From an uncultured Sediminicola sp. (GTDB lineage: Bacteria; Bacteroidota; Bacteroidia; Flavobacteriales; Flavobacteriaceae), in the NCBI GenBank assembly GCA_938039345.1, contig CALHVB010000077.1, forward strand, positions 1 through 10,897: a DNA stretch of 10,897 nt, written 5' to 3'. The position numbers were made by a program, and so were the translations under genes. The notes under the pieces are model-generated. The model was not told the DNA's origin, ran no database searches, and saw only the letters and a program-made list of their open reading frames with translations. The stretch's first letter is position 1; each line of letters begins with the position of its first letter. Of the stretch, positions 6,046 through 10,897 are shown piece after piece.

Positions 6046-8136
6046 TTATGCCTCTATTAAATCTTGCTTTCTATATGCTTCTACTTTCTTTAAAAAGTTC
6101 TTAGCATCTTCTATATGTCTTTTTGCAAATGCTTCTGTTGGCTCTTCTTTATTAATTTGAAGTGCAAACTCCTCAAAAGAAGTATCTAAACTTAACTTCC
6201 CTGACGCTACAAAATTAGTGTCAAAATCAGTTATAATTTTAGCATGTGTATTGGTCTTTTTCTTAGCTGCCAACAACAATGCTTTTGCTGAATTTACAAT
6301 TGATGAGTAAGAATGATAAATACTTGCCGCAAATTTTCCTTCTTTTAAAGTTTCTTCTGCATTTTGTATTTTTTCTTCACTCTCAAAGAATAAAGTTGCA
6401 ATTAAATCTATAATTACACCTGCACATTCTCCTATTCCGATTGCTTTCTCATACTTAACCGTTGAACCCCAGTCTATAAAATCTTCTGCTTTTAAATCTT
6501 CTACATCACTTAAATGCGTTAACAAATCATAAAAATAATGCTCTCCTTTTTCTACATAGTAATCTACAAACTTAGCTCCGTTAGCATTTGCTTCAAAATC
6601 ATTTAAAATAACTCTTAATGCTTCTGGCCCTCTTTTACTTGGCACTTTTACCACTTTATCTGCAAAACGTGCTTGTCCGTTTCCTAAATTACCACCACCT
6701 AACAATACTTGTAATGCTGGCGCTACTAATTTATCTTTTGTACGAACAGACATCCCCTGAAAACCTATGTTAGCCATATTGTGCTGACCACAAGCATTCA
6801 TACATCCACTAATTTTTATAACAATATCTGAATCGTTAGCATATTGCGGATATTCTTTATTAAGAACACGCTCTAACTCATCTGATATACCTGTACTACT
6901 TGCGATTCCTAAGTTACAAGTATCTGTACCTGGACATGCTGTAATGTCTGATATTTTATTATAACCTGCTGTTGCAAATCCTAATTTTTCTAACTCTGTG
7001 TAAAAGAAAGGAACTAGTTCTTCTTTTACATAAGGCACTAATATATTTTGACGTAGAGACAAACGAATTTCAGACGCTGCATATTTTTCTACTAAATCTG
7101 CTAATAATCTTGCTTTATCTATATAAAAATCTCCTAAGTTTACTTTTATACCAATAGCTACATATCCTGCCTGTTTTTGCGTCACTATATTCGTAGACTT
7201 CCAAGTTTCGAATGCTTTTTGATCTGCAATTGTTACCTCTGGGGCAGTTGCTTCTGCAACTTTTACTTCTGGATATGCTGCTGCATCTATAGGATATGTT
7301 TTTACAGGAACTGCTTTTTGCTCTGCAGCTAGCAATTCTTTAAAAGCATCTAAACCTATATCTTTTAATAAAAATTTCATTCTTGCTTTTGCTCTACTCT
7401 TACGTTCTCCGTAACGATCAAAAACACGAACTACTGCTTCTATTAATGGTATAATTTGGTCTGATGGCAAAAAGCTATACAATTCTTCTGCTAAACGTGG
7501 TTGCGAACCTAAACCACCTGCCAACATTACTTTAAAACCAACAACTCCGTTTTCTATTTTAGCTATAAAACCTAAATCGTGCATATAAGAAAGTCCTGTA
7601 TCTTCTGCTGTTGCAGAGAATGACACTTTAAACTTTCTTCCTAATTCCTGACTTATAGGATTTCTTAACATGTACTCAAAAAGCCCATGTGCATAAGGGG
7701 AAACATCAAAAGGCTCATCTACATCTATACCTGCTGTTTCACTTGCTGTTACATTACGTACTGTGTTACCACAAGCTTCACGCAATGTAATACTGTCTTT
7801 ATCTAATTCTGACCAAAGTTCAGGCGTACGATTTAAATCTACATAGTGAATTTGAATATCCTGACGTGTAGTTATATGTAAACGACCCGTAGAGTACTCT
7901 TCTGAAACATCACATATTCTACGTAATTGGTTCGATGATACTTTTCCGTATGGTAATTTTATACGAATCATTTGCACACCTTCTTGACGCTGACCGTATA
8001 CTCCACGTGCTAAACGAAGACTACGAAACTTTTCTTCGTCTATTTTTCCGTCTTTAAATTCTTGAATTTTATTAGCTAATTCTAAAATTTCTTTTTCTAC
8101 TACCGGATTTTCTATCTCTGTTCTGAAACTTTGCAT
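6046..8136 (-). CDS. Siroheme/4Fe-4S sulfite (nitrite) reductase with C-terminal HEPN-like region
   Basis: Probably reduces sulfite to sulfide with six electrons. The 696 residues carry two ferredoxin-like half domains and two siroheme/4Fe-4S domains. YSTGRLHITTRQD (81-93) and NTVRNVTA (124-131) are siroheme-site motifs; ARMKFL (251-256) carries basic residues of the substrate site. The cluster ligands are Cys401 and Cys407 (CPGTDTC), and Cys445 and Cys449 (CMNAC). The reductase part ends near residue 565. The remaining about 125 residues are helical, with EETLKEGKFAASIYHSYSS (594-612) and SAKALLLAAKKKTNTHAKI, which I read as a HEPN-like domain; no R-x4-6-H nuclease motif is seen. The genes around it (cysH, cysD, cysN, SUMT) favour sulfite over nitrite as substrate. 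Standard ferredoxin-dependent enzymes are shorter, near 500-600 residues. The start is the ATG at 8136, after a run of A and GAG. Confidence 0.92.
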   Translation of the reverse strand: MQSFRTEIENPVVEKEILELANKIQEFKDGKIDEEKFRSLRLARGVYGQRQEGVQMIRIKLPYGKVSSNQLRRICDVSEEYSTGRLHITTRQDIQIHYVDLNRTPELWSELDKDSITLREACGNTVRNVTASETAGIDVDEPFDVSPYAHGLFEYMLRNPISQELGRKFKVSFSATAEDTGLSYMHDLGFIAKIENGVVGFKVMLAGGLGSQPRLAEELYSFLPSDQIIPLIEAVVRVFDRYGERKSRAKARMKFLLKDIGLDAFKELLAAEQKAVPVKTYPIDAAAYPEVKVAEATAPEVTIADQKAFETWKSTNIVTQKQAGYVAIGIKVNLGDFYIDKARLLADLVEKYAASEIRLSLRQNILVPYVKEELVPFFYTELEKLGFATAGYNKISDITACPGTDTCNLGIASSTGISDELERVLNKEYPQYANDSDIVIKISGCMNACGQHNMANIGFQGMSVRTKDKLVAPALQVLLGGGNLGNGQARFADKVVKVPSKRGPEALRVILNDFEANANGAKFVDYYVEKGEHYFYDLLTHLSDVEDLKAEDFIDWGSTVKYEKAIGIGECAGVIIDLIATLFFESEEKIQNAEETLKEGKFAASIYHSYSSIVNSAKALLLAAKKKTNTHAKIITDFDTNFVASGKLSLDTSFEEFALQINKEEPTEAFAKRHIEDAKNFLKKVEAYRKQDLIEA

Positions 8137-8148
8137 CTCTTTTTTTTT

Positions 8149-8245
8149 AGTATTAAGTATGAAGTATTATGTACATAGTCTTTTGACTTCTCCTGTAATA
8201 ACTTTATACTTTTTATAAACTATATTCTTTTTTTAACTTAATACT
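8149..8245. repeat. Short inverted repeat in the cysN-reductase gap
   Basis: The 142-base gap 8137-8278 holds a perfect 10-base inverted repeat, agtattaagt at 8149-8158 and acttaatact at 8236-8245. Beside the left arm are near repeats of the same word (aagtatgaagtatta), the palindrome atgtacat at 8169-8176 and a tiny agtc-tttt-gact hairpin at 8177-8188. I see no TAnnTTTG box on the minus strand and no terminator-like stem with a U run. It may be a degenerate intergenic repeat; no function can be assigned. Confidence 0.4.
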
Positions 8246-8278
8246 CTGACTACTTTATGTTTTATTAATAACCAAAGG

Positions 8279-9526
8279 TTACTCTATAAACCCAACTCCA
8301 GCTGTATTATTTGTTTGTGGATCTATTAATATAAATGAACCATTACTTTTATTATCTACATACTTATCGTAGAATACTGGCTTTGCTAATTTTATTTTTA
8401 CAGTACCAATCTGGTTTAATGTTAACGAATCTGCTTCCGAATCATTGCCTGTAAAATCTGTTGCTAAAACAGTATCTACACTTTCTATCATTGCTTGCAC
8501 CTGATTGGTACCATGTTTAAGCAAATACTTACTACGAGATACTAAGTTTTTACTATCCATCCAACATACTTTAGCTGTAACTGCTTTCTCTATGCTTGGC
8601 TCTTCTCCTGTCTTTACAATCATATCACCTCTAGATACATTAATATTATCTGTTAGCGTTATGTTTATAGAACTTCCTCTTCCTGCTTTTTCAAACTTTT
8701 TATCAAAGAAGTATATCTCTTTAATTGTAGATTTTGTTAAAGATGGTAATACTGTTACTTCATCTCCTACAGCTAAATCGTTACCATATAATTTACCTGC
8801 ATATCCACGAAAATCGTGAAACTCATCTTTCTTTGGTCTTACTACTGTTTGCACAGGAAAACGCGCTTGTCCTTTTTCAAAAACATCTTGCGCATTTAAT
8901 TTTTCTAAGTGATCCAAAATAGACTCTCCCTTGTACCAAGGCATTGCATCTGATGTAGTTACTACATTATCTCCTTTTAAAGCACTAACAGGTACAAATG
9001 TTATATTCTGCTCTTTGTAATCGCTCTTTGCAATAATGTTTTCAAACTCTGCTTTTATGGCATTAAATTTTTCTTCGGAATAGTCTACTAAATCCATTTT
9101 ATTTACTGCAACTACAACATCTTTAATACGCAATAAATTATTGATAAAAAAATGACGGTACGTTTGCTCTATAACTCCATTACGTGCATCTACCAAAATA
9201 ATTGACGCTTGTGATGTTGATGCTCCTGTTACCATGTTACGCGTATACTCTATATGACCTGGAGTATCTGCTATAATATAACTTTTATTTGCTGTAGAGA
9301 AATATATATGTGCTACATCAATCGTAATTCCTTGTTCTCTTTCTGCAACCAAACCATCTGTTGCTAATGAAAAGTCTAAGTAATCAAATCCGTTTGCCTT
9401 ACTTCTACTTTCTATAGCCTCTAACTTATCTGTAGTTAAAGATTTTGTATCATAAAGAATACGCCCGATTAAGGTACTTTTACCATCATCTACACTTCCT
9501 GCTGTTGCTATTTTTAATACTTCCAT
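8279..9526 (-). CDS. cysN: Sulfate adenylyltransferase subunit 1 (GTPase)
   Basis: GTP-hydrolysing subunit of ATP sulfurylase; with CysD it converts sulfate and ATP to APS. I start at the ATG at 9524-9526 (MEVLKIATAGS), giving 415 residues. The frame opens at a TTG at 9550, but those extra eight codons come from the hairpin repeat and do not resemble the family. Translation-factor-type GTPase motifs are in order: GSVDDGKS (10-17), DTPGH (87-91), NKMD (142-145) and SALKG (181-185). EF-Tu-like beta domains II and III follow from about residue 220. It is somewhat shorter than E. coli CysN, which from memory has 475 residues, and carries no APS kinase (CysC) fusion. Downstream, 142 bases away, comes the sulfite reductase. 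The leader is formed by the repeat, whose GGGGTGAGG may serve as a weak ribosome site. Confidence 0.95.
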   Translation of the reverse strand: MEVLKIATAGSVDDGKSTLIGRILYDTKSLTTDKLEAIESRSKANGFDYLDFSLATDGLVAEREQGITIDVAHIYFSTANKSYIIADTPGHIEYTRNMVTGASTSQASIILVDARNGVIEQTYRHFFINNLLRIKDVVVAVNKMDLVDYSEEKFNAIKAEFENIIAKSDYKEQNITFVPVSALKGDNVVTTSDAMPWYKGESILDHLEKLNAQDVFEKGQARFPVQTVVRPKKDEFHDFRGYAGKLYGNDLAVGDEVTVLPSLTKSTIKEIYFFDKKFEKAGRGSSINITLTDNINVSRGDMIVKTGEEPSIEKAVTAKVCWMDSKNLVSRSKYLLKHGTNQVQAMIESVDTVLATDFTGNDSEADSLTLNQIGTVKIKLAKPVFYDKYVDNKSNGSFILIDPQTNNTAGVGFIE

Positions 9527-9529
9527 AAT

Positions 9530-9560
9530 CCTCACCCCATCCCTCTCCAAAGGAGAGGGA
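9530..9560. repeat. REP-like hairpin element A before cysN
   Basis: On the plus strand a head CCTCACCCCA (9530-9539) precedes a perfect 9-base inverted repeat, tccctctcc (9540-9548) and ggagaggga (9552-9560), with loop aaa. It ends 3 bases from the cysN ATG. Its G/C content stands out sharply from the A/T-rich surroundings. I recall very similar GGAGAGGG intergenic repeats in other Flavobacteriia, but no search was possible. Confidence 0.65.
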
Positions 9561-9616
9561 GTTTTGATTGGGTCTATATTTTAATTCGTTAAATTATCTA
9601 GTTCAATATATAAATT

Positions 9617-9637
9617 CCCCTTTTGGGGGTTAGAGGG
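9617..9637. repeat. REP-like hairpin element B after cysD
   Basis: On the minus strand a head CCCTCTAAC is followed by CCCC-AAAA-GGGG (stem 9628-9625 with 9620-9617), starting one base past the cysD stop. It has the same layout as element A, a C-rich head and then a small palindrome, but in the opposite orientation. The two palindromes face each other across a 56-base A/T-rich spacer (9561-9616). This arrangement is that of a REPIN. Confidence 0.55.
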
Positions 9638-9638
9638 A

Positions 9639-10604
9639 TTAAAAGTACCCTTGTTGCTTACGTTTTTCCATAGCTGCCTCGGATCGTTTATCATCGATAC
9701 GTGCTCCACGCTCAGAAATAGTACTTTCTCTAATTTCGCCTACTACTTTTTCTATGCTAACTGCATCTGATAAAACGGCTGCTGTACAAGACATATCTCC
9801 TACAGTTCTAAAACGCACTAAACGCTCTTCTACAACTTCGTCTTCTTCACGATAAACTACATCATCTTCTGCAGACCAAATCATTCCATCACGAATAAAT
9901 GTTTTACGTTTATGCGCAAAATAAATAGATGGAATTTCTATTTCTTCTTTTTCTATATAACTCCAAACATCTAATTCTGTCCAGTTACTAATAGGAAAAA
10001 CACGAACATTTTGTCCTAGGTCTATTTTTCCGTTTAACATATCAAACAATTCTGGTCGTTGGTTTTTTTCATCCCATTGTCCAAAATCATCACGTACAGA
10101 AAAAATACGTTCCTTAGCTCTTGCTTTTTCTTCATCTCTACGTGCTCCACCAATAGCAGCATCGAACTTAAACTCCTCTAAAGCATCTAAAAGCGTAACT
10201 GTTTGTAATGAGTTACGGCTTGCATATTTTCCTGTTTCTTCTTTTACCTTACCAGCATCAATAGCATCTTGTACATTACGAACAATAAGTTCTACTCCTA
10301 ATTCTTTTGCTAAACGATCTCTAAACTCTATAGTTTCTGGAAAGTTATGCCCTGTATCTACATGTAATAAAGGAAAAGGAATTTTTGCTGGCCAAAACGC
10401 TTTCTGTGCTAAACGTACTAATGTTATGGAATCTTTTCCTCCTGAGAATAATAACACAGGTTTTTCAAACTGTGCTACTACTTCTCTAAAAATGTAAATT
10501 GCTTCACTTTCTAAAGCATTTGTTCTTAAGAAAGTTGAGTCGCTATGTGTTGTTCCTGTTTCCAATTCTGTTGTTATTGTATTCAAAATATTATCTTTTT
10601 TCAC
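9639..10604 (-). CDS. cysD: Sulfate adenylyltransferase subunit 2
   Basis: Catalytic subunit of ATP sulfurylase, forming APS from ATP and sulfate together with CysN. The 321-residue frame contains the PP-loop SGGKDS (54-59) of the ATP pyrophosphatase fold, HVDTGHNFPET (81-91), GGARRDEEKARAKERIFS (152-169), FPISNWTELDVW (203-214) and RFRTVGDMSCT (265-274), all typical of CysD. The family core begins near residue 31 (ESEAIYIFREV), so about 30 residues form an extension. The start is a GTG at 10602-10604; no ATG lies between the upstream in-frame TAG at 10635-10637 and the core. A GGGAG overlaps the GTG, so spacing is unusual and the exact start is uncertain (a TTG six codons on is an alternative). 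It lies 41 bases after cysH and 112 bases before cysN. Confidence 0.95.
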   Translation of the reverse strand: MKKDNILNTITTELETGTTHSDSTFLRTNALESEAIYIFREVVAQFEKPVLLFSGGKDSITLVRLAQKAFWPAKIPFPLLHVDTGHNFPETIEFRDRLAKELGVELIVRNVQDAIDAGKVKEETGKYASRNSLQTVTLLDALEEFKFDAAIGGARRDEEKARAKERIFSVRDDFGQWDEKNQRPELFDMLNGKIDLGQNVRVFPISNWTELDVWSYIEKEEIEIPSIYFAHKRKTFIRDGMIWSAEDDVVYREEDEVVEERLVRFRTVGDMSCTAAVLSDAVSIEKVVGEIRESTISERGARIDDKRSEAAMEKRKQQGYF

Positions 10605-10645
10605 TCCCTTTATACTTTTAAAGAAAGAGGTATTCTATTTAAATC

Positions 10646-10897
10646 TTATGTATGCAACCCACATTCTCTATTCTCAAGAACTTTTGTTGGGTCAAAATAC
10701 TTATGCTCATTTGGCAAATTACGTTCTTCTAAATAAGCATCTAATTGCTCATCTGACCAGTGATAAAAAGGACTTACTTTTAAAACCCCATCTTTACTAA
10801 CACTTAAGACATCTAAAGAATTTCTTAATGCTGTTTGTCCTTTTCTAAGGTTTGTAAACCATACATCTGGCTTGTGCTCTGCCATTGCCCTTCCAAA
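10646..10897 (-). CDS. cysH: Phosphoadenosine (or adenosine) phosphosulfate reductase, C-terminal part
   Basis: Reduces PAPS or APS to sulfite with electrons from thioredoxin. The frame is open to the window edge (begins FGRAMAEHKPDVWFTNL), so only the last 83 codons are present; the Met at 10885 is internal. GLRR-like NLRKGQTALR, then VLKVSPFYHWSDEQLDAYL, and the terminal RECGLHT are diagnostic; the Cys in ECGLH is the nucleophile of this family. Bacterial APS reductases also have paired Cys ligands of a 4Fe-4S cluster further upstream, outside the window, so APS and PAPS preference cannot be settled. No APS kinase is seen in the window. It is the first visible gene of the cluster and is followed by cysD after 41 bases. 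Confidence 0.93.
   Translation of the reverse strand, partial: FGRAMAEHKPDVWFTNLRKGQTALRNSLDVLSVSKDGVLKVSPFYHWSDEQLDAYLEERNLPNEHKYFDPTKVLENRECGLHT

Noticed and set aside
6046..6440. HEPN-like tail as a separate toxin gene
   Set aside because: It is in the same uninterrupted frame as the reductase, has no separate start, and lacks the R-x4-6-H motif.
8505..8922. Overlapping plus-strand open frames opposite cysN
   Set aside because: They are antisense to the well-conserved beta domains of CysN and have no promoter or start context.
9527..9550. Longer CysN from a TTG at 9550
   Set aside because: The extra residues are encoded by the hairpin repeat; the ATG at 9526 starts directly at the conserved family sequence.
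9530..9560. Element A as a rho-independent terminator
   Set aside because: The stem is strong, but no U run follows on the minus strand and the next bases are GC-rich and lead straight into the cysN start.
1..10897. tRNA, rRNA, CRISPR array, insertion sequence, prophage or defence system
   Set aside because: No regularly spaced repeats, transposase or phage-like proteins, or tRNA-like folds were noticed; the long frames are all metabolic or respiratory genes except the split one.

Overview
The window looks like chromosomal DNA of a Bacteroidota member, most likely a marine Flavobacteriaceae species. The reasons are strong A/T richness, TAnnTTTG-type -7 promoter boxes, few Shine-Dalgarno sequences, two adjacent COX3-type oxidase genes beside cyoE, and a sulfite reductase carrying a C-terminal HEPN-like region. 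No DNA database was searched, so this placement rests on recognising the proteins and promoters. Every gene I can support lies on the minus strand, so transcription runs from high to low coordinates.

Right part, about 10897 down to 4114: an assimilatory sulfate-reduction cluster. In transcription order it contains the end of cysH (PAPS/APS reductase), cysD and cysN (ATP sulfurylase), a siroheme/4Fe-4S sulfite reductase with a HEPN-like tail, a one-domain uroporphyrinogen-III C-methyltransferase (siroheme precursor synthesis), and a ferredoxin-NADP reductase-like flavoprotein. Together they activate sulfate, reduce it to sulfite and then to sulfide, make the siroheme precursor, and probably supply electrons. 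A clear rho-independent terminator (about 4059-4089) closes the cluster. The cysD-cysN gap is almost filled by two inverted, GC-rich hairpin repeats that look like a REPIN. The gap before the reductase gene holds a smaller inverted repeat.

Middle, 3945 to 2315: a separate, very A/T-rich unit with its own promoter. It encodes an exported protein with a MORN/YwqK-like region and a TonB-C-like end, but one in-frame TAA at 2909-2911 splits it. The reading frame stays open for 66 codons on the far side before any plausible start codon, so this is best read as one gene broken by a nonsense codon (or a sequencing error), not two genes.

Left part, 2276 to 1: a respiratory unit with a good promoter in front of cyoE (heme O synthase). 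It is followed 3 bases later by a short COX3-family gene, then a second, longer COX3 gene with its own -7 box, cut by the window edge. These serve assembly of a heme-copper terminal oxidase.

I found no RNA genes, CRISPR arrays, insertion sequences or defence systems. No stretch longer than 300 bases lacks a gene. I do not see an undescribed system here. The points most worth checking are the split MORN/TonB-like gene, the REPIN-like pair between cysD and cysN, and the HEPN-like extension of the reductase.
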